From Morinoia aosen (lineage: Eukaryota; Arthropoda; Malacostraca; Amphipoda; Talitridae), in contig CM059559.1 of the NCBI GenBank assembly GCA_030386875.1, forward strand, positions 3,469,177-3,533,176: DNA of 64,000 bases, read 5' to 3'. This document shows positions 43,000 to 56,646 of the stretch, piece by piece (the first letter of the stretch is position 1; every line of letters starts with the position of its first letter). Position numbers and translations under genes: made by a program. A model generated the notes under the pieces. The model saw only the letters and a list, made by a program, of their open reading frames with translations. It was not told the origin of the DNA and searched no databases.

Positions 43000-45900
43000 A
43001 CCTTTCTTCAAATATACTCCATATTTTTAAAATTATTTCTGAGCATGAAATCTGATCTATAAATGGTTAATGTCATAAAATATGAATATTAAGGAGTTAA
43101 CCAATCACTCTGTATTTATGAGTTCATTGGAAGAATTTGTGTAGTTTCTATTGTCATCTAATTAGAATGTTGAATGTGCAGTTACTTCATCAGCAGCACA
43201 AACATTTTGATAAAGTTACATACATCACAACCCTCACCAAACATTAGCGCTAGAACAATTTAATTTGAGAATTTTTAATTTTTTACCAGAATAGTAAAAT
43301 AACACTCTATGAAGTATTTTAAGAAACAATATTATAAACCTTTAGACGCACGTCTAGCACTTAAAATTGTGATAAACTTGATGCACATCCACCGTGCAAG
43401 GGCCTTGATCCAGCCCATAAGGTTCTTTCAGAACATTTCACTTGGAGGACCACGATTCTTCCCTGGACCGGATTAGGCCGAACTTGGTCATTTGAAGGCG
43501 CGCGATATTGAACCGAACAAAAGCCGGCCCTCGTGTTCTCGCCAAACTTCACGGCTTCAAAAGGTTCACTCGCAGTTAGCGGACGTCAAAGGCTAGCTAG
43601 CCGTCTGCTCGTCACCCACGGATTTCCCGAAGGCAGGGGAGGTTTCAACCAGCCAGGCGCTTTCATGCTTTGCTGCATTGTAACACCTAGTGAATGATGA
43701 TTCCGTGCTTTATCACTTCTACAAGTTTTGGTTTTTGACTGCTGAGGCTGCAATAAATTCTTGGTTTTTGCTGTTCATCAGTTGCTGAGGCTGCAAGCAA
43801 AAGTTAAAGGAATAGTATTCTATCTTTCATCCCGTCTTCCAGCGCTTTGCCATAGCCTTTTCCCTGCCTCCCCTCCCCACACGACCGACCGCCGGCGTCC
43901 GACTGCACTTCAGCAGTTCTTCTACTCGATTGCTCAACTAATCGTGCAGTCACAATAGCCTCAGTCACTCTAAATAGGGGTGTCAATCACTCCACTATTG
44001 GCAGGTATATACCTTAAATAGGCTCAACTCCCCCGAGATCTCTGAATCCATCCGCCAAGCGAAGTTTGGATCCCGACACATGCAGCGCTTCCGTCATTGC
44101 CTGCCGCCGTTTGTTTGGTGGATGGTGTAGCTTTTGTATCTCTCGTGACTTCAACAGTCGCTGGGAAATAATTGAGGCTGATAAATATACGTTCAAATAT
44201 ATGCACCTCCAGAAATCTTATTCGGGAAATACCTATTAAATGAAAGGCTTGGCTTGCGTTGCACCCATGACTATCTATATTTTACGAGGTTTATCTCTGT
44301 TCAATATAATTTAAAATGAGGAATGAAAAACTTTTCTGCTGAGAAGTGCATTGATAAGAAGGTAGAGCACTAATATGCCCTTCCATTTCTAGAAAAATAA
44401 AAAATGAAGCATTGTCGTGCAATTTAGAGCACATGGTTCATAAGCATACAAATTTAGTTTTTGATTTGGTTTATGTAATTTAGTTAACGTCTCATCTGGT
44501 ACGAGATGCTGGAAAGTGTTAAATCATATCGATTAGGATCCACCTGCGATTAATGAATTCAAATTTTAGTTAATTTGAACTTCATTACGAGCCGTGACGA
44601 GGCACCTGTGCTGGTTCAAAGGTAATTGTTTTATTTCCTGTACCATCGGTTGGATATTTCTTACTACAAAATATCATGGTGTCATGGTATCATTTCTCAA
44701 ATTGTCTTTTCAGGAGATCTCCGTAGTAGAACAACTGAAAATCCTTAATTTCTGTGCTGTTCTCATAAACCTGTCACTTCCCTAATCTGGATGAGTAAGC
44801 TTATGTATCGTATTCCATTTTAATTCGTTAGGAGTTATATGGTCAGAACCTTCGCACTTGGTTAATGCTTTGATCAAATGCCCCTAGGCTCATGAACTCC
44901 TCGACGGAGATGATTAATCACCCAACCTTAAGTTCCTGAACAAAGTGAATTGGCTCGTAACATTGTCAGAAATTAAAATTATACAACTATTCGTTCATAC
45001 GTAGAGCATTACTCGAAACTATAAGCATTTTTAAAAATATTTCACGAATTTCTGGAATTTATTTACGGAATTCTGTCTTATCATTTCGAACTCGCGTGCA
45101 GTATATAGCAACCATAATTTTCCTGAACCCGAACAAACCACGTACGGTGTCCCATGAGCAGAAGACCTGAACATTGCGGCAAGCTCACACGTGAGCGAGG
45201 CTTAAGTTGACCCTATATAACGGCCAAATGTTTTGGCTCTTTAATTAAATATTATTTTAATATGCTAAATAATAGGCTTAGTTCCTATCCCCTTCAAATA
45301 GTAAATTCATAGTGTGTATTTTTTCGTTACTTTTTTGCTAGTTTTTAGGCATAGTTTGACATTTATTTACCTTTTGGTGGTACAATTGTGTTTTTTTACT
45401 TCTTTGTATTGCTTGTATTCTTCGTAATGTTTGTACTTTTTGCACTTTTTTGAATTCTATGTATTTTACAGAGCTGAAGATGGAGCTGGACTCCGAAACG
45501 TTTTCGATTTTGTTTTTTTCTCAATTTGAGGAAATATGACTAGTTTTATTAGCATTTTCTTCGCTTTTAAATTTCTATTAGCGTTGCGATTCAAGCAAAG
45601 TGATAATTTTTTTACGGTAATTTCTCTTGAATTATAATACATGAAAGTTAGTAAATGTGAACTTTTCGTCATAACATTTAGAATAAAAGAACGATGTGAC
45701 TGAATTTATTATGTCCCTCAGAATTGAAAGACGTTGGTCGATAAATTAAAACATTTTTATTTACGAAAAAAAAAGAAATGGGTTAAAGCTGCTGATAACT
45801 TCGCATAGGTATTATATATGATTCCAACTCTCAATAGAGAATCTACACAGGAGTATCTGATTCACTTTTTAATTTTTTTGTGCCCATACTCACTCAATCT

Positions 45901-46446
45901 GGGGCTGTCAAGCTTCAAATAAAATTGAAAAAACAAACTTAAGAACATTTGGACTGTCTGCTGGAAACAGACGACTGAAAACTAAGTAAAGTAGTTAGTG
46001 TTCCACACCAACACCATTATTAATCAGAACGTTTGTTTGAGAAGCACACACCAGCCCAAGATTACTGTTATGAAGAGAAGTTAGTAACCTACACGTGAGC
46101 CGACCTGTCATCTACGTCTCCCGTACCTAATGACTTGCTAAACACACGTCCATCAGTTCATCCTCACCACGATTATGTAGACGTTTACCCACACCCAAGC
46201 TAGCTAGTAAGGAAACAAGTGGAGCATCGTAATTGAGTCGCGCTTTATCCCCACTTCGTTTTTCGGATACTGATCTTAAAATACACATTAATATGTACTT
46301 AAAATAGTCTCAAAAATATCCGCTTCTATCGAGTTGAGTCATATAGAAGCTTCAACACTAATTTGAATTGTTTTTATACCTAGAAAAGTTCCGCCATCCA
46401 TGTACAGTATGTTGGATTGCTTAGTTTGAGTTAGCAAATGCGGTTC
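43000..46446. other. Intron 2 segment, no gene recognised
   Basis: AT-rich with GC-richer patches at about 43480-43660 and 43850-43930. A hammerhead-core-like motif at 45474-45500 is noted under findings. No supported coding region. Confidence 0.55.
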
Positions 46447-46500
46447 GAGAATTGGCACTCTCGTGGGGAAAATGTGAGGTAACGAGCAGAGAGGGTCTAA
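46447..46500 (+). mobile_element. TAATC-tailed SINE-like repeat, degenerate head fragment R
   Basis: GAGAATTGGCACTCTCGTGG, followed by GGAAAATGTGAGG and GAGCAGAGAGGG, resembles the end of the head and the following GAGCTGAGAGTTAGG block. Similarity stops quickly on both sides. Confidence 0.4.
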
Positions 46501-49480
46501 TTGATGGGTCTTATAAATATGCAGAAGTAATTTCATCGGTTCTTTTCCTAGTTTACGGCCGTCGCGTCATTTATTAAAAATTATTGAATTTTTTCGAACA
46601 GCTCGCGGGTGGAAATTATGAACATGATTTGTGTCAAGTACTTCAGAGCACTCGAGTACACACACGTACGTGCAAACGATACTTGTCGCAGACGAGCGAC
46701 TTCGTCGAGGGCGTCGGACTTGTCAATAATTTACGTCGCCATAACAGTACTGTTGGCAGCGTTGGCTTAAGTTGACTTGGCTACACTATATACTACATCA
46801 CATAGCAAGAGTCAAGTGGCCAAGTCCACGGAAAAGAACTTTGATGCCAGCTTGTTTATGTACGACACAAATAGCTAGAAAATCCGACCACAGTTGAACT
46901 TCACCCTCCGGTCCATCGCTCGCACAAGTGTATGAATAGGACATAGTTTAAGGCGATATTATGGGCTTAATACTCTAAATCTTATTTCAGTGTAACTTGA
47001 AACCTCAAATGGTGCAGATTTCTTGGAAGAGGCAGCACCAATGATGGACAAAAAATTGCTTTTTTTAAAGAGCGTAAGAGATTACCAGCGAATGTATCAA
47101 ATGTACTATAATAAACTTAGCTGCGCTAATTCATGTATGAAGTTCATAACTGCATGAGTTAAAGACGTTCACTCAGTTTTTCCCTAAACTTCCGCCTAAT
47201 ATTAAATAAGAAACGGAAGCAAGATGTTATGGTGTAGGTCGTCTGGACACTTCTGGCAATATTTGATATCGCCAGCGAATTTTGTTGGCAACGATTAATG
47301 CTTTTATCATTTACGATCATCATTAGCCTAATAATGTGCGATTTTAGTCACACTTCACGCGCTTTGTAAAAAATCAACAACGGTTCCCGGAAAAACATCG
47401 CCATCTTTTTAAATTTGTATTAAATAACAGGAACATTTAAGGGACCTTCCTACAACTGCCTAAACAACATTTCTATTTATACGTAACGTTCTGTACAAGG
47501 AAATCCTTTCGCTGTGTATATATTTACCCTACGTATCACTTTTCGACGGCCGCGACTGTTCCAACACTATTCAAGTATGTATTACATACGTCCACGAAAC
47601 TTGCAACCAAAAACACTTTGACTTCAAAGCTCAAATTACGCATTTTTTGCTACAGATTTTACACATTAATAAAATAAAATAAAATGAGCCCAACTGTAAG
47701 CGGCAGCCCAATAAATCGCGAATGACTTTCCAATTGGTAATGGCAGCATTGTTTGCGCAGGACAAGTTAGCGCTTAGCGCCTAACGTGAGGACTGCGAGC
47801 AGCTCGAGAGGAGTTAGCGCGGCTGGAGCGCCAGGCGTTAATTGGATGTTTCTTTTTGTTGTGTTTACCCGCGAGGTGTTCTCTGAGCCAGCCTCACAAA
47901 GACACGGCTGCGACGACTGGCAACACTCCCTGTTTGTCTTTCCAATGGGATTAGGGGGACGAGCTACAGGACGGCCGGCCCGACGGGGTGGGGAGGAGGA
48001 ACGTTGCCAGGATGTGAATTGTGAATAGCAGGGACGCGGCAACGTGATGCCTGCAGCGTACGAGGGGCTTGCAAAGTGCGGCGCGTTTGCTGCAAGACCA
48101 TTATTCAAGTGCCAAATTAAAATCAACTAAAATTTAAAAAGAAATGTAAGACCTTTCGAAGAAATAGGTGGTGCAGTAGTATGGAAACATTATTCTCAAC
48201 ATTGCGTGCGCAGTCTTCATTTGGTTTCTTGCAATTTACTCGGCTTACATTTTTTTTTGCGCTGGATGCTATCAGTTTCATGTTGATTCCGCGCCGATCT
48301 TCGTTTGTGCCTAGTGGGATCTTCCTATACGGAACATCTGAAATAATTTCCGGCTTTTATGCGTGAGAAACAAAAATTTTACTTTTTGAATTCCCTTTTT
48401 TCGTCTCATGCTGTAGCTGTTTTTCATTAATGGCTGGTTTTGGTTTAATTAGTCGCCGGGTTCTTACACTGCGTTCTCCCCTGAAGATGAGAAAGCGAAT
48501 TCCCAGCGCTATACTATTGTCATCCCGAAATGGGTGCGCCCGGTAATAACTACACGTCAATCAAGGGCTCTTAAAAACACAAAATTACATTACCTTGAAG
48601 ATAGATCTGAAATAGAAAGCTTGCACTGAACAACTGTACTTGAAACCGCAAGGTAATTATGAAGTAGTTCTTGAACGCCGCAGAATCACAGAAACTCTAT
48701 TACTCATACTTAATGGCCGCACACTTTTTCACGACATGTTTTGAAAGCATGAATGGCCATCCAAGCCAGTTCGCCAGCTAGGCGAGTCCCAAGAGCCGTC
48801 TCTTTCTTAAATTACTCCAACGGAGTACAACGGAGTCCCATTATGCTAGCTTCACTCGAACCGAACTGCGTCCCGTACGGTCTCGCAGTAAGTGGAGTAT
48901 CCCAGGAAGTGAGCGCTACTAACTTGACACTGACCAGAAATTCTACCTGCATCAAACTCTCAGTTGTCCCGCTCTCTACTTCAATAAAAAATTCGTTAAG
49001 CTAACCAGTCTTACCATAGAGTTCGGTGAGAGCAGTACATTCTCATTCGGCTGTGATGGAAACGGTTTTCACTACCGATATCATTAATCAAAGTGAGTTT
49101 ATATCCAATGTGTGCGTAGTCTTGCTCAATATTTCACGTAAGTTTACGGTTTAGAAACACAAGTGAGGCTGTGGCTTCACAAATTAGATTGGTTCAGCTT
49201 GGCGTGCGGCGCTTGTGAGCTTCTAGGACGCACTGAAGGAGAGAAGTTTGCCGGTACCAGCTGTGATATTAGAAAATGTTGTTTCGACTCTTATGTAAAA
49301 TGTGTCTATATATGAGTGTCTACAAACATTTTATCGTGGCCAGCATGTTTTTGTTGAAATTATGTGCATGATTTTTATGTAAAATACTATGTGTTATTCC
49401 AGCATTTTTTGATTACTTCTATTCTTGACGAAAATATTTTGGAAGCGTAATGAAAGCGAGCATCTTTCTGTTATCAACGT
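46501..49480. other. Intron 2 segment, no gene recognised
   Basis: Mostly AT-rich. The stretch at about 47760-48090 is GC- and CpG-rich and complex, with TGTTTAC (forkhead-type), GGATTAG (K50 homeodomain-type) and CCAAT words. Open frames on both strands across it have no recognisable domain. It is a candidate for regulatory DNA only. Confidence 0.45.
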
Positions 49481-49859
49481 TCCTCTCTTCAGAGGGATAC
49501 AAGTATTGTATTTACGGGATTTAGCACTGTCAGGGAGAAATTTGAGGTCCCGAGCCGAAACAAGGTATGCCTTTTTTTAAATCGAATTGTTTTTTTGTTT
49601 TCTTAAGGACAACCTCTTTCCGGTTCTTTGCTGTCCTGTTTTTCCAACACTTATTACGATATTTTATTTTTCAACTTTTATCTTGTTTTCTAGCTTACTG
49701 TTCTAGGCGAGCGAAGGTGATCTTGTGTGTGTAAACATATCTTGTGCATAACTTTCGCGTTCCCTTAAACTCAATGCTAAATGGTGCCTCTCTCCTTCCT
49801 CTCTTTAGAGCACCTTCGTTGCGGTTAGTAAGGCTTTAACAAATTTACAATCTAATCTA
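49481..49859 (+). mobile_element. TAATC-tailed SINE-like repeat, copy O (near full length, long form, diverged)
   Basis: The head is CTTCAGAGGGATACAAGTAT followed by TGTATT. The body contains CCTGTTTTTCCAACACTTAT and a long-form insert (GAGCGAAGGTGATCTTGTG), and the end is GCGGTTAGTAAGGC..TACAATCTAATCT. No clear target-site duplication. Confidence 0.83.
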
Positions 49860-49879
49860 TCGACGACCTTGTATAGCGA

Positions 49880-49925
49880 TAAGTTAAACTGTAGTTCAGT
49901 ATTGAACTCAAATTTAGAGTCAAGG
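49880..49925 (-). mobile_element. TTAA-type MITE, fragment 4
   Basis: AAGTTAAACTGTAGTTCAGT, followed by ATTGAACTCAAATTTAGAGTC, resembles the reverse complement of the TTGACTTCAAATTTGAGTTG..TTGAACTTCAGTT part of copy 2. It directly follows SINE copy O. Confidence 0.45.
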
Positions 49926-51129
49926 ATGTTACCAATTTTATAAACGTCAAACATTTAAAGATTGTTACAATTTTTCATAAGACCCATCAATGAGTCGTTT
50001 CGCAGCAGGAAGAACTTATGCCGGACCCTTAATTACATGGGTCGTATCGCAATCAACGTCTCGATCTGTAGCTACGAGTGTTGGCGCGTTTATTTTCTTT
50101 AGCAAAACGCAAGTTTTTCGGCCAGCGAGGCTTCGCTGTCTATTCACTCAGGCGAAACTCAGTTCAGAAACCCTGTAAACGTTTGATGCATGCAACGAGT
50201 GTTCGCTTACGCTGGCATTTATTTCCAATGAAATATTTTAAGGTCCTTGACTTCACAACCGCTGTTATGGGAGGGATATCACAATTCTTTGTACACTAAG
50301 GTATATTTCACGTGGTATTGTTTCACTGTGTACGTATCGAATTATTTTCAAGTTACAACGCACAAAAACATCTACATTGTTTCAAGGAGAGTGGAAAATT
50401 AAAGGTGGGTGCGGGTGTCGTGCTGTGGTGTGCACAGGTGAACGTAGGACTGCCACGCGATAGCTCCATGTACGAGGTGCGTTTGGTGATGGTTTGCGGG
50501 CAGAAAAGTACGTTCGTCATGGCACCATCTCTACTTTTTATGCGTGGTCAAGCCGTGCTTCTGAACGCTTCCCTGAGTTGCCTGACATGGCGAGCGCGTT
50601 GGCTGTGGAAGCCGATATTAATTTTTTTAAATTAATTTTCGTTGATTGTGCCATTTTATGTTTAATGCCTACGGCCTTGAGAAGAACGTCTTTACCGCAA
50701 TGCAGCGCCTAATGTAGCAAAGTTAGATCTGAGTTTAGACATAATTTGCATTATTCCGATTCGCAAATTGCAATTAATACATTTTTATAAGTTTTTATCA
50801 ATTCATTTAGCGTACGTTAACATTAATTGTTAATATAATGTTAAAAAATTATACGCGTTGTCGCTATGAAATTGCTAATTTGAGTGCGGAAGAATTTTAA
50901 AGTAGTCATTGAAACAAAACGTATACTGTAAGCGTTTACCTTTTTATGGTACTTCCGAAATTTCGGCATTCATGCTGCTTCACATATTTTATATTGCCTT
51001 CGTGAGAGCAGGGCACCTGCGCTAATAGTGGACAATATTTATATTAAATTTCACAAAACTCCTCCCCTTATATTCAGGAAATATTTGTTTTACTCAACAA
51101 AAAACCATAGATTCGCTTCCCATTTCTCA
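49926..51129. other. Intron 2 segment, nothing recognised
   Basis: Several short frames occur around 49990-50710, none with a recognisable domain. Confidence 0.55.
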
Positions 51130-51365
51130 AATGTGTGAGGTCCCTATGCTAACGGTTCGCTTCTGTTCTGTTTTTCAGCACCTACTGCTTTCTATTCCAA
51201 CTTTTATTGTGTTTCATAAACTTCTTCCTCAACTTATTGTGTGCATGCTACCCATGCACAGATTCCGCGTACCTTTTAATCCATACAAAGTAGTGCCTTA
51301 ATTCTTTCGTCCTCTCTTTGTAACGCCTTTGTTGCGGTTAGGGGGCTCGATCAAACCAACTGATG
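51130..51365 (+). mobile_element. TAATC-tailed SINE-like repeat, copy P (diverged, internally deleted)
   Basis: AATGTGTGAGGTCCCTATGC leads directly to AACGGTTCGCTTCTG and CTGTTTTTCAGCACCTACTG, so part of the body before the GGTTC block is missing. It ends with TTTGTTGCGGTTAGGGGGC and has no TAATC tail. Confidence 0.8.
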
Positions 51366-54300
51366 AAGTCTGCCAATTTCTCAATATCATGAATTGATTT
51401 CAGTTCATTACAAGTCAAAATGTGAAGAAAATTGCAAGCCATTTTCTCTAAAGCAATGTCAGTATAAAAATTCTATATAACTCGGCATAAAATGCGTCGC
51501 CTTTTTCATAGTAACGTCACCTTCAGGCTTGAAGTATGCAGAAAATTTGTTCCAGTCAACATTGAATTTCCATTTTGAATTTTTATTCTTACCAATGGGA
51601 TAGTTTAATTTTTTCAGTGTATTTTCAGCCTGAGGATCATGTTAGTAACAACGAAACGTCGCATTTTGTGGGCAGAAAATTGTAGAGAATTTGATAGACT
51701 GACCTTGTTTTAGCGTAAATGATTAGATATTTTCTTCGTATTTCATTACGTGATAAATTGGAACGATCGATCCAATAGCCGACGGAGGCGATGTCTCCAG
51801 TTTCTGCGCGGAAGTTTTTTTTATCGTCGAGTTAAAAGTCAAGCGTCGTGTTGGCGAGTTGACGTTCGTATCCACGCACGGGTACTTGTCTCTGAACGTT
51901 TACTGTCTGGGATGAAATAAGGATACTTTTTGAAGGAAGTCTATGAGGTTTCATTTTTTGTGGGAGCAAGACCGTAAAGTTTTTTCGCCAAATAAGTACA
52001 CATGAACTCCTGCATGGTCGCCTTATTTTCAGGAGCGTCAGCACGAAAGTTGTACAGTATGTCTGTTGACCTAAAATTGCTCATTACTGAGATCAAATCT
52101 AGCAATATCTCTATAAATAAATTGATAGCTAGTTCGATATTTTGCTGTTTTTTAACAACGTCATGAATCTAGCATCTAATTATATCACAACTATATCATT
52201 ATAATCCTCCATTGGATTATATTTATTCAATTCCATCATTAGGAGGGTACTTTACGTATCCATTGTGTTGTCTATGGCAGCGACTTTCCTCCCCTCTGGG
52301 TGTGTTTGCGTTGTTGAGAAGCTAATCCCGAATGTCCTTATTTAGGACCTGAGCTCACACCCAGTCTAGGTATACATTGAAACTGCTTCGAAACTCTCAA
52401 TTATTTTTAGCCACTGCAGAAAAATTGCGGAAACCAAATTCTTTTTTGCAGTGAATCCCAGCTTTTAGAATATTGCTTATTCAATTTGGAAGCTTCATCG
52501 CTTCAGTTTTGATGTATAAGAGCTGCTCGTGAATCCAACGCGAGTGTTTGTGATAATTTTTGCCGTGATTATGAAGCATATGCGTTGAGAACTACACAGG
52601 ATGCTGAACCAGCTCTCTCGTGCATCGGAACCGACGCATCAAACTCATTACTGGAGCTCGGATTACTAAACGCTTGAACTGAATCGTAACGGCGGAGGAC
52701 GGAGCGGCGTCAATCATACGCGAGATGGTGACATTCGTTCATCGCAGCCCGTCCGTTTGTTTACAAAGCGTTGAGCTCATAACGAATGGCTTCCTGAGTG
52801 CCGTGCGCTGCTGTGATCTGCGCCCCTTGTTGTTTTCCTACCACGCGGCTTATGCAAGTCTTCCATGGTGAGAACTAATTATTATCAGCGTGGTTCTGGC
52901 CCGGCTGCAACTTGCGGATGTTACACCGATGTCATCAAATTGACTTTTTCTAAGAGATTTTCATCCAACGATGAGAGATGCTTGTTGCATTTTATCTCAC
53001 ACATGAGAGGAATTTTGCAGCAATTACATTACACTCGAGCGATCACTTGGTAAATGTTGTTTCTTTCGTGGGACTGAGTACTCACTTAATTCTTGCACCG
53101 ATCCCTATCGTTCACTGCATCATCAACATTCGCTACCTCACGTTTCCTTGAAAAATTAAGTTAACACACGACTTGGATACATGTAAATGAATTAGGCATA
53201 TTCGGGTAGCTGTTTTCATGTTCAACTTGAAGAGGGGTAGAGCTCAATTAGATTATTACTGCTCTTTAATTTCTGTGACGGTAGGATTTTTTATTAAAAC
53301 TCCTAAATTTAAAAAGAATTAATACTTGATCCTCGTACACTCGAACTGCATTCCCTGGCTAGCTTCACTCGCCTTACCCTCTCACAGGTTGCTGTTATAA
53401 TTGTTTCTTTTCTAGTAACCCCCGTGAATAAAACTTGACTCACGCCGCCAATATCCTACGCTTTTGACTTGTTGTTCAGTCTGCACGGCATTTTTGCGCA
53501 CCGACACCCTAACTGGAGGTGGACAGTCGTCGGCATTTTCAAGCCTTCTTATATATAGCGCCACGAGTATTTTTTGTAGTGTTTTCGGTGTCGTGTGGAA
53601 ATTGCACGAATGTCGTCAGTTTCCAGTTTTGAAAGCGATCTTCATTTTCATGTGGGATATGCTCAGTGTGATTTTATTGCAGGGGATGAATCATTCCTAT
53701 TCATTTATTTTTTCTCAGTGCCTAATTTTTAAAGTTTTGCTGTAAATGAAAAGCGGAAGTTGTTCTCATTTTGCGCTAACAAAATTGAAAATTAACGGGG
53801 TCAAAGATATTCCTGATACATTTGTTTAAGACCTTCCCTGCGATCACGACCCAAAAATTTAACCAGCTCTTCATTCTTAATTGCGGTTTTCTCGATTTGA
53901 TAAGAACCAAAATTTTTTAGCCCTATTCTCGAAGCTCTTTTTCTCACGTCACCCATGTTTGTCTTCCCATATGGCGTCTCTAAAGACTGAAACTATTAGC
54001 TCTGATCGAAGACGTTGGCTATTGTTGAGGCGCAACTGCTGTACAGCTCGCTGCTGTCAAGACTGGAGATATCAATAGCGGCTCGTTGTGTGGAGGCAGG
54101 ACACGATGTCTTTGCCTTCTGTCAGACACACAGCACCTCTTTGTGTCTGCCTGTCAGCGACCTCATGCTGACACGGAGCCGTAGTGGGGGGATGGGTACG
54201 CACTTCGACATCTCAAGTGGGGCTCCAGCTCTTCGAAGTTCGCTGAGTAGCCACAACAGCAGCTGCACAAACGAACTTCGTGGATTTTCAAAATCGTCCA

Positions 54301-56646
54301 CCAAATTTTTGTTACGACATTATCATCGGCTATATGTAACATTAAGATTTGCGAATTGCGCGTGTACTGTATTCGGTTGCAATCGGGACTATGAATTAGG
54401 GAACTCATTTCCGAGCGATTGCAAATGTCAATGCTGCGTGAATAAATGAACAATTTGGATCTTTGAAAAATTAATTCCGATTAGTATAATCGATAATGAT
54501 GGAGGCCAACCTCACCCATTGATCAGTAAAATTTTATTTTGTCTTTTTTCTTCACTTTACGGTGCACCAACAGCCAATACACGACACCAATGTCGGAGAA
54601 TAGAGAACAATATTAAAAAGTTACAATTCACAATTAAAAAACTAGGTCAGTCATAAAGCGCAATGATTTCAATTTCTAGGCAACAACGGATTGGTCACCT
54701 TATCACACAGCATTTTATATTACACTATTTTACTGTTTTTAAACCAAGACTATGCTCATTTCAACGTTTTTGAAACGCGGAAACAATATTCGTTTTTGAA
54801 CGCTGCTAAATTCAAGGAGCTAAGCCTTTATTTCGAGCTCCCTTTTCCTCCGCTGCTTGCCCTTAAGCCTACCCACACCAGCGTACTCCCGAGTGAAAAC
54901 ACTTCTGCTCACACCCTTCCCACCCTCGAAGCAATCGATAGAATAGTGGGGGGCTGTAGCCCGTGCGTTCATTTCTGTACAGGGGTAAGGGGGCGACGAG
55001 CCCATCACAGTCTTGGGGGACAGATATTGACTCAGCAAATGGCTGGACAACGGGCCTCTACCTTGCTCACAAATGTGGCTTCTCTTTTGGCAATGGCAAG
55101 GATATGGTGCTATTAATGTACGTGGAATGTGCTCGTTCATATCTAATTGGTCTTTTGAAAGTAAGATGTTGAAATTTCGATGGTCGGACAGTTTATTTTT
55201 CACAGTTTGTCGTATGTGAAGTGCTGTATTGTCGGATTTCTCAGTTTTATATTTAATGCACAGTCTTTCAAGTAAATTCACTGTGTTTTTTTAAGCTAAC
55301 CATTTTCAATAGCTATCATTTTCACACTTGCGACTCGTAATACTTCAGTCGAACAGCTGATATCTTGTTGCGTTGATTAAAAATAACATCCGATTGCGAA
55401 AAAAATGCCATAGTGCAAATGGTATTATTGAACTGCTGGATTATTCTTGAAGCAGTACTAAGAAGTTGAAAAGTGGGACCGCGACCAGCAAAAAAATTTC
55501 ATATATTTGGCCCTCCGTAAGGTGAAATCAGTTGATTGATTCGAACGAACCGTACTCGTGAAATTTTCCAGAAATTTGAGTGTACGGGTATCATAGAACA
55601 TAGTGTCAAATGCAACAGCTCTCTCCGTCTAATAACATGTACGTTTTAATCGTATGTAGCCATTCCTTATTTGAACACTTTCCTATTATTTCTGACATCA
55701 CGTATCTCAGCACGCTTCGCGTCGGGGCTCCAATGTCGTTCAATGAACGATCGTTCATATTTGCGTTTCTTTATTTTAGATCACGGAACTTATTCTAGGA
55801 ACAAAGGTAAAAGGTAAAATATGGGGTGAAATGAAAGCGTAATATGAAGCAAAGTTACCTGTATTCCTGAAGACTAATTAAATATTCTATATGTTCACCT
55901 AGCCTAAGTTAAAGGATCCGTTTAGTTGCGTATTACTGGAGGCGCTGGTGGAAATGTAACCCTAAATTTATAATTGTTAAATACTCTGTGAAGAATAAGT
56001 CTTTAATTACCCGTTCTTAAAGTACAATTCCCTCTTCGACTTTCGAGCTTCTTGTAAATCATAAGAATTCTGAGAATTCCAAATGGCTTTAGTGCGAGAA
56101 GCAAATGACAACTCAAAACATCAAAGCAAACAGTGGAATGTGCAGTCCAATACCTAAATCATACCACCCAATGTAACACTGCCTCACAATTATTGGCGGT
56201 TGTAGGGACAATACTAATCGAGTGAATTTTCAAGTCCTGACAGGTTATCTAGGAATGGAATTCGCTCAAGTTCGTTAATTCGTACAATATTGCTCCAAAT
56301 GTAATAATACAGATGAAACATAGGTTGAGCAAGTTTTCAATATGTTAGTCGCCCTGTTATACTGAATAGTTGACTTTCATGAACACGTAGAGTACCAATG
56401 TGTGTTGAGAATTACGTGTTAATATAATTTCCTCTCTCGTAGTTTCCAAATTTAATACCGAAGAGAGATGTACCACGAGCAGACACTCATTTGTCAGTTC
56501 TTTCTGGGTAACTCGTTAATGAATTCTCTAGTGTTCCCTAAAATCAAATTTTAAATTTTTTTATCACTTTTCCTACAAGTTTCTTCAATTTTGAAACCGA
56601 TTTCTACGTTTTCCTCACAAGGTGCGTGCCTACTTTTTCCCCACAG
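51366..56646. other. Last part of intron 2, no gene recognised
   Basis: A hammerhead-core-like motif at 51630-51658 and the palindromic pair ATAATCC-TCCATT-GGATTAT at about 52200-52219 (two inverted GGATTA words) lie here. A forkhead-type TTGTTTACAAAG is at about 52757-52768. Frames at 54015-54449 and 54691-55116 (plus) and 54820-55281 (minus) have no recognisable domain and overlap open frames on the other strand. The intron ends at a good acceptor (TTTTTCCCCACAG). Confidence 0.5.

Noticed and set aside
52240-52330. Possible decayed SINE head (TATCCATTGTGTTGTCTATGG)
   Set aside because: Some words resemble the head, but the hairpin and the following blocks are absent, so it was not counted as a copy.
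54015-55281. Frames of 144 and 141 (plus) and 153 (minus) codons
   Set aside because: Mutually overlapping on both strands and no domain recognised. They could be remnants of an old element but this is not supported.
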